Assembly: GCF_024868665.1 (NCBI RefSeq) | Contig: NC_079904.1 | Location: forward strand, 20,147,846-20,211,845 | Source of the DNA: Triplophysa rosa | Lineage: Eukaryota > Chordata > Actinopteri > Cypriniformes > Nemacheilidae | Length of the DNA stretch: 64,000 nt | Direction: 5' to 3' | In this document: one piece after another, positions 40,701 to 46,754 of the stretch | Position numbering within the stretch: position 1 is the first letter of the stretch | How the letters are laid out: each line of letters opens with the position of its first letter | Program-made: the position numbers and the translations under genes | The notes under the pieces: generated by a model | What the model saw: only the letters and a program-made list of their open reading frames with translations | Database searches by the model: none | Told to the model about the DNA's origin: nothing

Positions 40701-42502
40701 TTGCAATACCAACTTTATTTGGACCTGTAAGCTCCACCGAATCACAACCTGTAAGTGTGACTCTTTATTTTTGTCTTTACTTAAAATTAAATTTGTGTGA
40801 CGTTATTTCATATCTGTGTTTAGCTAACGTTACCGTTATTTTTGGGGTTGTTACTGTTTGTTTACCTAACGTTAGCTATAAACTCGTTGCGCTAATGTAA
40901 GTGTTCAACCATATTAACTCTCAAAGTCTTTATTTCAAGAACTGCGTGGTGTACTATAGTTATAATAACATCTGAAGATACGAACACCGTACACTGTATG
41001 CCGTGATAACTAACTGTTACAAGAGAAGTGTCTAAAACAGTCCTTTTTCTTACTGGCATCTGTATAAGGATTAAAGAATGATTCGTCAGACTCGGTCTCG
41101 AACTGGTAAGGTAAAATCGACGCCATCTCTCTCTATACACTGTTAATATCCAACCACCTGCAAACCGTAATACAGTAGTAATGATAGGCGGTCCATTTGC
41201 GACATGCTGAACGCGTTTGACCAATCACAGCAGACTAGACCATTTGACCAATCACAGCAGACTAGACCATTTGACCAATCACAGCAGACTAGACCATCTG
41301 ACCAATCACAGCAGACTACACTATCTGACCAATCAGATCAGACTACGCTGGCGGAAAGGCGGAGATTACACAGATGAATCGCGGAACGAATCATTTGAGA
41401 GTCAGTCAAGAAGTAAGGTAATAAAAACTGCTTATTATTACGAAATAATAGTATTTTTACATCATGTATGTACATAAACTTGTTGTCGGACACTCCATAA
41501 ACCAAAATAAGCCCTTAAAAATATTGAGGAATGTACTCTTTAACTATGTATTCTGCTTGTTTTGCGTGACTGTGTGTGAAAGAGTGGTGCGGTTGCATGT
41601 ACTGACCACATTGTGCTTGTGGAGCTTTCAGCACTAGCGTTTCACTGCACGAGGACACGAGCACATAAACAAACACCATTTGCGGCGATCCGTCAAAATA
41701 AAAGTCCGGTTAACTTAAACAATCTTTGCGGCGTCCCGTCAAAATAAAAGTCCGGTTGACTTGAACAAGTTATAATACACTCACATTTTACCACACCACC
41801 CCCCTTAAATTTTTTATAATTTGACCACAGAGTATATTGTTTACTTTAGTAAACTGAAGTAAATCTACTAGTAAAATTGTGCTACGTATCTTAAAAAATA
41901 GAACTTGATTAAAAAATAGTACTTAAATTTAAGTAGACCTAAAAACAAAAGAAAAAAAGAAAATGTAACAGTAAGATACTGGTTTATTAACATTATTGTA
42001 CATTATACAGGCATCGGTTATAGCCTAGGTATCGGTAAGTACCAGAAAAAAAATATCGGTACTCATACTCGGTCTTTAAAAATGGTATCGGTGCATCCCT
42101 AGTTTGTCTGTAAATATGCACATTTTGCCTTCTGGTCAACAAGTAGTCTGACTGGGCCATGTTTAGTCATAATTGTACATTTATTCTATGGTCTGACACT
42201 AGAAGTAATAATTCCATATAAATAAGCATTGTATCAGCATGGTTATGTACAACATTATTAGGCTTCACACAATTTTGAAAGCAAGGAGAGGAAATACTGA
42301 CAACCTGGAGATGTGCTGGCTGTTGAATAATCTGTTGGTACTGCTGCAGGATCTGTTGTAGTTGAGCATGCTCTTGCATCAGGGCCTGGTACTGAAAGCT
42401 GGCCCTCTGATGTTGCACTTGCTGCCAATGTGCAGCTGCTGCTTGAAGCTGCTGTAGACGGGCTACTTCCGCTGGATCTCCTGCATCACTAATACCACTG
42501 GG
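12774..42502 (-). CDS. ylpm1: ylpm1, YLP motif-containing protein 1 (ZAP3), 18 exons, 5' partial
   Basis: Eighteen minus-strand exons join in frame (4671 nt) with GT-AG introns: 42305-42502, 34881-35431, 32657-34798, 32440-32563, 32174-32327, 32014-32103, 31762-31930, 31180-31337, 30892-31046, 30753-30815, 30431-30550, 30180-30356, 29975-30058, 25587-25670, 22052-22132, 14288-14339, 13168-13289, 12774-12920. The order matches vertebrate YLPM1: QLQAAAAHWQQ, SYPHKDQLQ, a long Arg/Pro/Gly-rich region, LSQRQHEIILKAAQELKM, VDYGHGR, YGERI, the Walker A loop GLPGSGKSH, TLDDGFFPFIILDAIND, and a C-terminus ending NRTKYF. Known family role: nuclear protein implicated in telomerase regulation and binding protein phosphatase 1. 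The expected proline-rich N-terminus is not in the window, so the protein here is 1556 residues of a longer one. Confidence 0.97.
13168..13289 (-). CDS. ylpm1: ylpm1 exon 17 (of those seen)
   Basis: It encodes DKLEGLAGGGKRKRDS, then MEDFLQLPDDYASRMSEPGK and KKR, between TTTTACCAG and the donor GTAATG. It carries a nuclear-localisation-like KRKR. The family-typical WEAIASR segment is shortened to a few residues (SDVG) compared with mammals. Confidence 0.95.
13738..13860 (-). repeat. Fragment of the GTGACCCTGG element family
   Basis: Starts GTGACCCTGGACCACAAAAC and continues with inverted sequence of the right half of the complete copy at 45102-45533 (CACGGGTATATTTG, ATACATTGTATGGGTC). The other end is missing. 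It lies in a 998-bp ylpm1 intron. Confidence 0.75.
14288..14339 (-). CDS. ylpm1: ylpm1 exon 16
   Basis: A 52-nt exon encoding GYLPKSKWEMDTSEAKL, with acceptor ATTTAG and donor GTGGGT. The motif is almost identical to the vertebrate family. It is flanked upstream by a 7.7-kb transposon-rich intron. Confidence 0.95.
14340..15877. other. ylpm1 intron with hAT-like fragments
   Basis: Near 15590-15670 the words GGTACTGTGACAACCCTAG look like a hAT terminus, and 14785-14830 carries related GGTACC/ACCGGGTC words. No duplication could be matched. Short frames (15088-15354 plus, 15183-15449 minus) show no domain. No exon of another gene is supported. Confidence 0.45.
15878..16643. mobile_element. hAT-type element (CAGGGCTCGACATTAAC ends)
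   Basis: Left end CAGGGCTCGACATTAACGC, right end TTAATGTCAAGCCCTG, inverted. Flanks GTTTGTG (15871-15877) and GTTTGGG (16644-16650) are a 7-bp near-duplication. Subterminal GGGACAAGTGAA and TTACTTGTCCGAAGG words are also inverted. No intact ORF. Confidence 0.75.
16644..17562. other. ylpm1 intron, no gene seen
   Basis: AT-rich. Overlapping short frames near 16631-16909 on both strands lack domains and splice support. No repeat ends were recognised. Confidence 0.45.
17563..18104. mobile_element. Non-autonomous DNA element (GATCAGACAGAACGCG ends)
   Basis: Left end AGGGGTCGATCAGACAGAAC, right end AGCGTTCTGTGTGATCACCC, inverted with a few mismatches. The interior has GCGC-rich short stretches. 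The ORFs are shadows of the repeat. The superfamily is probably hAT-like, but the target duplication is not clear. Confidence 0.6.
18105..19061. other. ylpm1 intron, no gene seen
   Basis: AT-rich DNA with no convincing ORF, terminus or tandem repeat. Confidence 0.45.
19062..20410. mobile_element. Degenerate hAT copy interrupted by a foldback element
   Basis: The left end TAGGGTTGTCACAGTACC with GGTATCATGATACC is typical of a fish hAT. The right part (20310-20410) carries the mirrored ACTATGATACTACCG and GCAATGCTACTGTGGCACCG, but its outermost bases are decayed. The foldback element at 19270-19916 sits inside. Confidence 0.55.
19270..19916. mobile_element. Foldback element with exact 8-bp duplication
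   Basis: Starts CAGAGGTGGACGAAGTACAC and ends GTCCACCACTG, flanked by GTATTAAC on both sides (19262-19269 and 19917-19924). Both arms are rich in AAGTAAAAGTAC/ACTCAAGTA words. A shorter relative lies at 37541-37836. The 8-bp duplication fits hAT-driven mobilisation. Confidence 0.85.
20411..20809. repeat. Cluster of short repeat fragments
   Basis: Contains TTTATTTATATAGCAC with AAAGTGCTGTACAG (20428-20480), a frequent fish repeat motif. A short palindromic unit with CCCAACTGATT, GGATTGGGTTAAAAT and ACCCACCATTGGGTTAC follows (20610-20712). Confidence 0.5.
20810..21768. mobile_element. DNA element with CAGGGCTCCAGAC termini
   Basis: Left end CAGGGCTCCAGAC, right end GTCTGGAGCCCTG, perfect inverted 13-mers. 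TACCAT flanks both sides (20804-20809 and 21769-21774), the core of an 8-bp hAT-like duplication. A deleted 236-bp relative is at 44260-44495. A stretch with AGCGCC, TGTGGCGTAATG and CGCA (21545-21600) recurs near 61010-61060. Confidence 0.75.
22052..22132 (-). CDS. ylpm1: ylpm1 exon 15
   Basis: Encodes VEMEDFNPSEEEP, then KAEVKKDDDDEADL, in 27 whole codons (phase 0 both sides). Acceptor GATAG, donor GTAGGA. The acidic tail matches the family's EEEESEL segment before GYLPKSKW. Confidence 0.95.
22133..23398. other. ylpm1 intron with decayed THAP-exon element
   Basis: At 22970-23110 the plus strand keeps GTCATTTTACTGACAACTTT, then AATTCAGTGTGGGATTTGC-like sequence and TTTATTTGGACCAA, and ends AATCACAACCTGTAAGTGTG. 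This is the 3' half and splice donor of the THAP exon seen intact at 40475-40750. The frame is broken. The left limit of this copy is unclear. Confidence 0.6.
23399..24335. mobile_element. hAT element with exact 8-bp duplication
   Basis: Left TAGGGCTGTCAACGTTAACG, right TAATCGATTGACAGCACTA, flanked by TTATTAAC on both sides (23391-23398 and 24336-24343). It inserted into a THAP-exon element, whose pieces resume at 24344. No transposase ORF remains. Its left part is the uninterrupted counterpart of 8703-9395. Confidence 0.9.
24344..25586. other. ylpm1 intron, THAP-element remainder and old repeats
   Basis: The segment TGTTTAGCTGTGGGTCCAGA, then GCTTGCATAAGTG (24364-24400), recurs at 26824-26860 in another THAP-type copy. 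24530-24850 is repeat-like with GATTGGCC/GATTGGTC words. Near 25540-25555 ATCGCCCAGCCCTAG looks like a hAT terminus without an identified partner. No gene is seen. Confidence 0.5.
25587..25670 (-). CDS. ylpm1: ylpm1 exon 14
   Basis: Encodes VANGWESAPPHMVRLDIRSL, then LQDAAIED, in 28 codons. Acceptor CCACAG, donor GTAAGT. It matches the family's RLDIRSLLQDAAIEE segment just after the kinase-like fold. Confidence 0.96.
25746..25770. repeat. (TA)n microsatellite
   Basis: Uninterrupted TA dinucleotides followed by a T run. It lies just outside the Tc1-like element that starts at 25790. Confidence 0.9.
27429..27950. mobile_element. Second copy of the CTATTCGC inverted-repeat family
   Basis: The left arm has CTATTCGCACAAGAGTAGTA, ATGGGGACC and GAGGTTGTCTGTGATCTTA. 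The right arm has the inverted TTATAAATCACACGAGGTCA and TAGATAATGCTAATC. It is the same family as 8531-9917 but shorter and more diverged. Confidence 0.6.
28207..28607. mobile_element. hAT-type MITE, 401 bp
   Basis: Ends GGGTATCTGCAGG and CCGCAGACACCC are inverted. Flanks AGTATACA (28199-28206) and AGTATAAA (28608-28615) match at 7 of 8 bases. TTTAAGACTTTTTAAGAC words lie inside both ends. Confidence 0.8.
29164..29974. other. ylpm1 intron, microsatellite and unassigned DNA
   Basis: Begins with a (GTAT)n array (29163-29183). Near 29325-29383, AATATCGATGCCAATTT and ATCGCCCAACCCTAAT look like a hAT terminus. No coding potential beyond the adjoining exon. Confidence 0.5.
29975..30058 (-). CDS. 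ylpm1: ylpm1 exon 13
   Basis: Encodes VYLAEITADHQTCAKRNIHG, then RTLKDITK, 28 codons, phase 0. It contains the conserved C-x-KRN-x-HGR segment of the P-loop domain, which likely contributes to the nucleotide pocket (inference from AAA33/T4-kinase-like folds). Confidence 0.97.
30180..30356 (-). CDS. ylpm1: ylpm1 exon 12
   Basis: Encodes VLEYEYEPEMEDTYRSSMLK, the hallmark TLDDGFFPFIILDAIND and FDQFWSAAKTKGFE, 59 codons. FIILDAIND is a Walker B-like hydrophobic strand ending in acidic residues. Phase 0 at both ends. Confidence 0.98.
30431..30550 (-). CDS. ylpm1: ylpm1 exon 11
   Basis: 40 codons starting DKEVECGGAPPRVLGLDDYF, then MTEVEKVQKDPDTGKRVKNK. LDDYF follows the P-loop, as in the mammalian protein (LSLDDYFITEVEKEEKDPDSGK). 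Confidence 0.98.
30753..30815 (-). CDS. ylpm1: ylpm1 exon 10, Walker A
   Basis: A 63-nt exon encoding IVVIMRGLPGSGKS, then HVAKLIR. GLPGSGKS is a perfect P-loop (GxxGxGKS) at the end of a beta strand. The domain therefore should bind nucleotide. Acceptor CTTCAG, donor GTATAA. Confidence 0.98.
30892..31046 (-). CDS. ylpm1: ylpm1 exon 9
   Basis: Encodes DDRRSYSDERPPPSSSVPP, then RVEKKPETKNAEDILKPPGR and ETRPER. The RVEKKPE-x-KN-x-DDILKPPGRE run is the conserved leader to the P-loop. It ends AGG then GTATTC, phase 0 into the Walker A exon. Confidence 0.97.
31180..31337 (-). CDS. ylpm1: ylpm1 exon 8
   Basis: Arg/Tyr/Ser-rich: SPLGPRPGHRERERDYPSRL, then SREREMYNQTGYDRSSYERS and LENYEHGSSSYA. This is the RD/RS-like region typical of RNA-associated nuclear proteins. 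Acceptor ATTTAG, donor GTAAGT. Confidence 0.93.
31447..31619. mobile_element. Mini-MITE in a ylpm1 intron
   Basis: 173 bp with inverted ends AGGGGCGATTCACATTTCGC and GAAATGTGAATCGCCCCT. It sits wholly inside the 424-bp intron 31338-31761 and accounts for its extra length over neighbouring ~100-bp introns. Confidence 0.85.
31762..31930 (-). CDS. ylpm1: ylpm1 exon 7
   Basis: Encodes LEPLGYRDPYYDRRNDPYGG, then PRSYDREWERDPYRDKPPLD and YEKDRYERDRYLQDER: an Arg/Asp/Tyr repeat region matching the family's RD-rich segment. Acceptor CTTTCAG, donor GTATGT. Confidence 0.95.
32014..32103 (-). CDS. ylpm1: ylpm1 exon 6
   Basis: 90 nt encoding DVGATVERISYGERIVLRPG, then PLPHERLYEK. YGERI-x-LRP-x-PLPER is conserved in vertebrates. 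The donor is the unusual GTTGGT. The frame requires it, since the next exon continues GLEPLGYRD in phase 1. Confidence 0.94.
32174..32327 (-). CDS. ylpm1: ylpm1 exon 5
   Basis: Encodes ATNLLSEKGHTPDKPIEVGL, then LPSNQMADFTSSAPAPTATF and ITKTVDYGHGR. VDYGHGR is the signature just before the YGERI exon in mammals. Confidence 0.95.
32440..32563 (-). CDS. ylpm1: ylpm1 exon 4
   Basis: Encodes ELQETNMTFGEAVNPESIGL, then PSLPPGILGLEIPPEVKSAL and H. It follows the conserved LKM-x-R end of exon 3. Acceptor CGTTTAG, donor GTATGT. Confidence 0.93.
32657..34798 (-). CDS. ylpm1: ylpm1 exon 3, large low-complexity exon
   Basis: A 2142-nt exon, 713 codons. It opens FEGTRGPRFEQQQQQRFSGP (family EGPRFDGPRR-type), then is Pro/Gln-rich and runs into RGRGQGPIPP repeats (33961-34080). 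A long His/Pro/Glu/Arg/Tyr-rich stretch with DYWEEEDPYWTERRPPINTR-like blocks follows. It ends LSQRQHEIILKAAQELKMI, the most conserved stretch of this region. I place the 5' edge at 34798 (TTTTACAG acceptor) rather than at the first ATG inside, because the frame is open and family-like up to it. Confidence 0.96.
33961..34080 (-). repeat. ylpm1: In-frame 30-bp coding repeat in ylpm1
   Basis: Four units of about 30 bp (plus strand GGAGGTATCGGGCCTTGGCC and relatives) encode RGRGQGPIPP/RGRGQVLIPL. RGG/RGRG boxes commonly bind RNA and are arginine-methylated. That role is inferred here. Confidence 0.9.
34881..35431 (-). CDS. ylpm1: ylpm1 exon 2
   Basis: Encodes TMPPDMQLQHYELQQQRFAP, then FQEWDRHFRLWLEQFQSYPH and KDQLQDYEAQWRQWQEQM, a conserved helical block, then a Gly/Pro/Met-rich tail ending PPGPIGNQ. 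The matching mammalian text is SVDMQLRHYEMQQQQFQ and SYPHKDQLQEYEKQW. 183 codons plus 2 nt. Confidence 0.97.
35432..36060. other. ylpm1 intron, no gene seen
   Basis: Start of a 6.9-kb intron. No terminus or coding segment recognised in these 630 bases. Confidence 0.45.
36061..37379. mobile_element. DNA element with GGGGTCTCATTTATAAA termini
   Basis: Left GGGGTCTCATTTATAAA and right TTTATAAATGAGACCCC are perfect inverted 17-mers. Subterminal GTGTACGTTCACCC/GTGCGTACGCA words recur at both sides. No transposase-like ORF is visible in 1.3 kb. The target duplication is not evident, so I leave the superfamily open. Confidence 0.8.
37541..37836. mobile_element. Short foldback element inside the hAT
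   Basis: Ends CAGAGATGGG and CCCACCTCTG are inverted. The right arm with AAAAAGTGTACTTCCTTAC resembles the element at 19270-19916. Flanking duplication is not preserved. Confidence 0.65.
38006..38395. repeat. Minisatellite (TTTAAAACTGCGCACCTCGC units)
   Basis: About nine units of 35-60 bp built from ACTTTAAAACTGCGC, CTCGCGCTGCACGGAGAGA and optional GCATGCACGGAGAGACGCGC. Unit length varies by loss or gain of the middle block. GC content is well above the flanks. Confidence 0.9.
38543..40199. other. ylpm1 intron, old repeat fragments
   Basis: Includes a decayed hAT-like end (CATATCTCCCAGCCCTAG near 39900). At 39918-40050 there is a one-armed piece of the 11911-12580 MITE family (CATCATTTACTCACCCTC, CTTTCTTCCGCAGAACACAA). 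No gene. Confidence 0.5.
40475..40750 (+). CDS. THAP-domain first exon of a transposon-derived gene
   Basis: 92 codons from ATG to the donor CCT/GTAAGTGTG. The protein begins MSKRSCVLC. It carries the C2CH zinc module: C6-x2-C9, then C48-x2-H51 in LLCARHFTEDCF. It has the invariant W29 and P43 and closes with AIPTLFG, the AVPxxF box that ends THAP domains. It is therefore a complete sequence-specific DNA-binding module of ~80 residues. In the family, THAP modules sit at the N-terminus of P-element and Kolobok-type transposases. No downstream exon is recognisable within the next 1.5 kb, so the gene is truncated. I chose the ATG at 40475, not 40466, because THAP domains start a few residues before the first cysteine. 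Confidence 0.85.
41218..41345 (+). repeat. 27-bp tandem repeat carrying CCAAT boxes
   Basis: About four and a half units of 27 bp, each containing GACCAATCACAGCAGACTAG. The reading MTNHSRLDHL in nine-residue steps is a by-product of the repeat, not a protein. Single copies of the same word occur at 53813-53850 and 26946-26965 in related elements, so the array is an amplification specific to this copy. Confidence 0.9.
41521..42304. other. ylpm1 intron, old repeats
   Basis: Two near-identical words GGCG(A/T)(T/C)CCGTCAAAATAAAAGTC 50 bp apart (41684-41754). A hAT-like end with GGTATCGGTGCATCCCTAG at 42085-42103. No gene. Confidence 0.5.
42305..42502 (-). CDS. ylpm1: ylpm1 first exon present in the window
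   Basis: 66 codons: PSGISDAGDPAEVARLQQLQ, then AAAAHWQQVQHQRASFQYQA and LMQEHAQLQQILQQYQQIIQ. It starts after TTACAG in phase 0, so it is internal, not the 5' end. The mammalian protein has ~320 more residues upstream. These were not found in 42503-64000 on the minus strand. Confidence 0.97.
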
Positions 42503-43344
42503 CTGTAAGTAGTAAATGAAATAAATGCTTATCATTTGACAATGAAGTGAAAATAATGCAGTCAGTTATGATAATGGCGACTTATGGTTCTTTGTTGGAC
42601 CTACGCAACAGCTTCTATACCATAGGAAACTTGCCGGTTTTTATTTATACTTCTGCTTTGGTGTCCACGCCAACAGGCATTGACCACTAGTCATCAGTGT
42701 CAATGGGCATTTTCCTTGTGTAACCAATACAAGAGCCGAGCCAAAGAAGCAGCAGCTTGTTGTGTACATTGATGGAGAAGCATTAGCAGTGATCTTTCTG
42801 AATAAATTGTCTAAACAAGTAAACACAGCACTATCGTATGGCTGGGCAATACAACATGAAAATGTCTCATCGATATAATGTTTTGTATCATTCGATATTG
42901 ATAATTATTCACACATTTTAATTGCCTTTATTAAAACCAGTAGAAAATGAGGTTTGAACATTTTCCCAATAAACTAACTGTATTACTGTTAAAATTCATC
43001 GATTCTCATCTGTGCATTTGCATAAAAGGTAAAAATGTGATGCCTCGATTTAAAAAGTTGTGAATCTGATTAGAATCTGAAAGTTGCCATTTGCATCGCG
43101 ATGCAACGTTTCTAACATATTTGCATCTATAAAAATCGATTCGTTTATATATATAATTATTAGTAGATGGACTATACTTTTATTGTTTTATATGTAGGTT
43201 GATTTCTCTAAACTGTTTCTCAAGCACGTTCTGTCATCACTCCTCTTAAGTGAATATGCGTATCACAACACTACGGAGTCCTGATAGTCACACACAGACT
43301 GCGCCCGACAGCTATAAAGTGTTGTTTCCAAAGGCTGCATTCAA
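42503..43344. other. Presumed ylpm1 first-intron DNA, no exon seen
   Basis: Contains a decayed hAT-like stretch (GGCTGGGCAATACAACATG and ATTCGATATTGATAATTATT, 42840-42906). I searched both strands for the expected proline-rich N-terminus and saw none. Confidence 0.5.
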
Positions 43345-43575
43345 GGGGCCTGTTTCAGAAAGGAGGTTTAGTGAAAACATTGAGTATATTAACCATGAAA
43401 TTAGGGAAACTCTGGGTTTTCTGTTTCAGAATGCAAGGTATGTCACATTACGAGAAATCGGGGTAAGTCAAGCCGTTTCTAAAAGAGAGGTAACTTAGAG
43501 TCACTAACAATAGTAACTTACTCTGTGAACCTAACCTTCTCGGGAGCAGGTTTTCTTTGGCAAACCCAGAGTTTC
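43345..43575. repeat. Foldback repeat
   Basis: The left arm has CCTGTTTCAGAAAGGAGG and GGGAAACTCTGGGTTTTC. The right arm has the inverted TTCTTTGGCAAACCCAGAG. This is a common fish hairpin repeat, and both arms face each other across ~100 bp. Confidence 0.65.
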
Positions 43576-43639
43576 TTTGGATCTCCTCCCCCTTTTTAAA
43601 GCGCAAGTGGTGCATCTCATTCATTAATCCAGTCATTCA

Positions 43640-43935
43640 TGGCACACATTTTGTGTAAAACCTGAATGTAATAAAATACGTTATTAAAAGTACCCTAAGC
43701 CAAACCCTTACCCTAAACCTAATATCCGATCTGCCTGTTTACATGACAGTCACATTGGCACATACTGTATCTGATTTATTTCCGCATATGAATGAGGCCT
43801 GAAACTGATCTTGAAATATCCGAATGCATGCGCTTTTTTCCTGTTTCCACTATCGTAGGTCATATCCGATCTATGTCACATTGGAGGAAAAAATCAGAAT
43901 TGGGTCACATTTAACTGACAGTGTAAACGGGCCTA
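43640..43935. repeat. Repeat with ATCCGATCT inverted words
   Basis: AATATCCGATCTGCCTGTTT (43722 on) and CATATCCGATCTATGTCACA (43861 on) recur with TTTACATGACAGTCACATTG and GACAGTGTAAACGGGCC. This is the pattern of a fish MITE. Exact ends are uncertain. A hAT terminus (TAGGGTTGGGAATCG) follows at 43957. Confidence 0.5.
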
Positions 43936-44259
43936 AGTGTCTGGCAACTCCTGTGAGTAGGGTTGGGAATCGAAAATCAATTCCAATTTGGAATCGGAAT
44001 CGAAAGGCTAGGAATCGGATCGGAAACAAAAGGATTAGGAATCGAATACTTGAGATTAAAATTTGAATTCCTCTTATCAATTCAAAGCAAGTGTGCATAT
44101 TTTCAGAAAAGTGTGATCTGCTGGCATCTCAATAAAAGCCCTTATAAAAATTAACAGTATTTCTACTATAGTAAGCATAGTTTAACTATATAATTTGCTT
44201 AAAAAAAACACAGGAACCACAAATTAACCATAGTTTCATTATAGTTACTACAGTTTAAC

Positions 44260-44495
44260 CAGGGCTCCAGACTAACTTTTTTCACTAGGAACACTGTAGC
44301 CCCCGACTGAAATTTTTAGGAGCACAAGCAGAAAATTTAGGGGCACGCCTTAAATCAGCCTGCAATGCAATTATTAAAATTTCCCCCCAAAATAGCTGTA
44401 TTACTGACAAATGCTTTGATAATAAATAGACTCAACTCACAGAAATTACAATGAAATCGCAAAATGCAACCTTTTAGTCACAGTCTGGAGCCCTG
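44260..44495. mobile_element. Deleted copy of the CAGGGCTCCAGAC family
   Basis: Same 13-bp inverted ends as 20810-21768 but only 236 bp long. TTAAC flanks both sides (44255-44259 and 44496-44500). It is an internal-deletion derivative. Confidence 0.8.
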
Positions 44496-44612
44496 TTAAC
44501 CATGATGTAGTTCAACTATGGTAATGCAAATTGCAATAAATCAGAAAACAACATGGTTCTATGTGCATATATACACAAAACTGTGCTCATAAATATATAT
44601 ATTCAATAAGCA

Positions 44613-46437
44613 GCAGTGTTAATTTTGACAGCAAATTTAGATTTAGTTTTAGTCATAGTCTTTTGACGAAAATGCAATTTAGTTTTAGTCACATTTTAGT
44701 CAACCCCATCATTTTAGTTTTAGTCTAGTTTTATCCGACGAAATATGAAAAACATTTTAGTCGAATAAATATACATTATATTATATTTCTTCGTGGACGT
44801 TGCTCGGTGGCTTTGGTCGGGGTCACTGATTGCAGCTATGACACGTCAGAGGAGATCTGGCTCTCCCGGCTGAGCCTGGTTCCTCCCGAGGTTTTTTTTC
44901 TCTCCATTATTCATCATTGGAGTTTGGGTTCCTCGCCACAGCAGAGCAGTGCAGTGTTGGCTTGCTCACCGGGAGACTGCATTTATTTATTTATTTATTA
45001 GATATTATTTATTATAATGATCTTGCTTGGTCTATAAACACCATGCACTGTGCTGTGTTTTACCTTTCTGTGTTTTTCTTATTTACTTGGCGTAATTAAA
45101 TGTGACCCTGGACAACAAAACCAGTCTTATGGGTCAATTTTTCGAAATTGAGATTTTTACATAATCTGAAAGCTGAATAAATAAACTTTCTATCGATATA
45201 TGAGTTGTTAGAATAGGACAATATCTGGCTGAGACAACCGTTTAAAACTCTGGAATCTGAGAGCGCAAACAAATCCAAAATATTGAGAAAATTGCCTTTG
45301 AAGTTGTTAATCAGGGGCACTGTGGCAGACCATCCACTCACAAAAATAAAGTTTTTATATATTTAAGGTAAGAAATTTACAAAATATCTTCATGAAACAT
45401 GATCTTTACTTGGTATCCTAATGACTTTTGGCATAAAAGAAAAATCGATAATTTTGACCCACACAATGTATTTTTGTCTTTTACTAAAAATGTTCCCGTG
45501 CTACTTAAGACTGGTTTTGTGATCCAGGGTCACAAATGTTCCATACAAAGATTCAACTGTTTAGACAATTTACTTCACCTTAGAATGAAATTAAACCAGG
45601 TCATTACCTTTATGTTTCAGAAAAGTTCAGTAACTAGATTTGCATTGTTGGAAAACAGAATATTAGACCATGAACGACATGTTCCAGTTCATTCAATCCC
45701 ATTTGACTCAATTGACTCGTTAAGTAGGGCGTATTCATTCAGTTCATTCAACCAATGAAACGCTCTGAAAGGGCTCACTCAAAGGCTATTGGCTCATGGC
45801 ATGCCTCTTTGAAGAAAGAGCTGCACTGTCTTTGCTTGATACAGCAATGAATGAGAAATAGCTTTCAAAATGACATATTATATAAATTGTATTACATTTC
45901 TTTAGTCATGCAAACATGTTACATATTTGGTTGGAATGTACAGTTTGACTCACTTCATCACTTCTACAATCAGTAGAGGACAGCGCTGGTTTCTTTTTGC
46001 TGACTTTATGTTGCATTTCACGTTATGCAGCAGCTCGTGTTAAGTTAACATAGGCATATAAAAACCTTTGTGCTGCCTTCGTAATGTGTTTCGGGGTGAC
46101 TCACCTGCAGTCGCGCTTCAAGTTTGTGGCGTTTTACCGGCGATCGTCAAGGAAAATAAGACGCCTTGTAAACCGCGTGGAGACACGTGTGTGCTTCCCC
46201 TACTCCCAGAGACTTCTCTCCACCGTTTATATGAGATAAGCACATGCGCGCAAACTGATGTCCGCCAGGTGGGACAAGAATATTTTCGTCTCGTTTTTAT
46301 TAGTTGACAAAAATGTCAGTATATTTTTATTACAGTTTTCGTTATCATGCATTCATTTTTATTTAGTTATTGTCTCGTTTTCGTCAGTGAAAACATGTCA
46401 AGCAGGCTAAATGACCATACAGCACTGTAAAAAATGT
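44613..46437. mobile_element. DNA element with TTTTAGTCATAGTC subterminal words
   Basis: Left CAGTGTTAATTTTGACAGC with repeated TTTAGTTTTAGTCATAGTC. Right AAATGTCAGTATATTTTTAT, CGTTTTCGTCAGTGAAAACA and a final CAGCACTG. A partial second copy lies at 50168-51085 and aligns with it from 44640 to ~46290. A separate 432-bp element is inserted at 45102. hAT-like by appearance; duplication not confirmed. Confidence 0.6.
45102..45533. mobile_element. GTGACCCTGG element with proven insertion site
   Basis: Ends GTGACCCTGGACAACAAAAC and TGGTTTTGTGATCCAGGGTC (closing AC) are inverted. AAAT flanks both sides (45098-45101 and 45534-45537). The parallel repeat copy at 50338-50360 reads straight through GTAATTAAATGTTCCATAC with a single AAAT. 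This gives the empty site and a 4-bp duplication. No ORF inside. Confidence 0.9.
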
Positions 46438-46754
46438 TAAGCCCACACAACAACAACAAAAAATCTTAGAACCAATTTCCCCTAGCTTTTTCTTGCTTAC
46501 TCAACTTTTGATCAAGTAGTTTATCTCAACTAAATTTTCTTAGTAATTACATAAAAGAAAAATCAGTTGAACCAACTTGAAATAACTGGACAACAAGCAA
46601 ATTTGTGAGTTCACTCAACTATGGATTTAAGTCCACCCAACCCAAAATATTAAGTTTTTTTATATTATTTTTATTACATTATAAACATGCTCTAACATAT
46701 GTCTAATAAAGACAGACCAAAACATTGATTCAGGAACTGCTCAAGCAGTTTGTG
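46438..46754. repeat. Repeat-like spacer
   Basis: CACTGTAAAAAATGTTAAG and several CAACTTTTGATCAAG/CAACTTGAAATAACT words resemble a fish MITE that carries lysine-rich palindromic words. Ends not defined. Confidence 0.35.

Larger units (their letters stand above)
40200..41520 (+). mobile_element. THAP-exon element with the best-preserved coding exon
   Basis: Shares with the TTAA-bounded copy at 52864-54060, in order: a left segment (GTAATCGACTCTGAATC), the THAP exon with donor, then a CCAAT-rich repeat zone and an AATCATTTGAGA tail. At the right end TGTACTCTTTAAC (41531-41543) may be the decayed terminus with TTAA. Limits are approximate. Confidence 0.55.

Noticed and set aside
41217..41477. 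TNHSRLDHL repeat protein
   Set aside because: By-product of the 27-bp tandem repeat; no start context or continuation.
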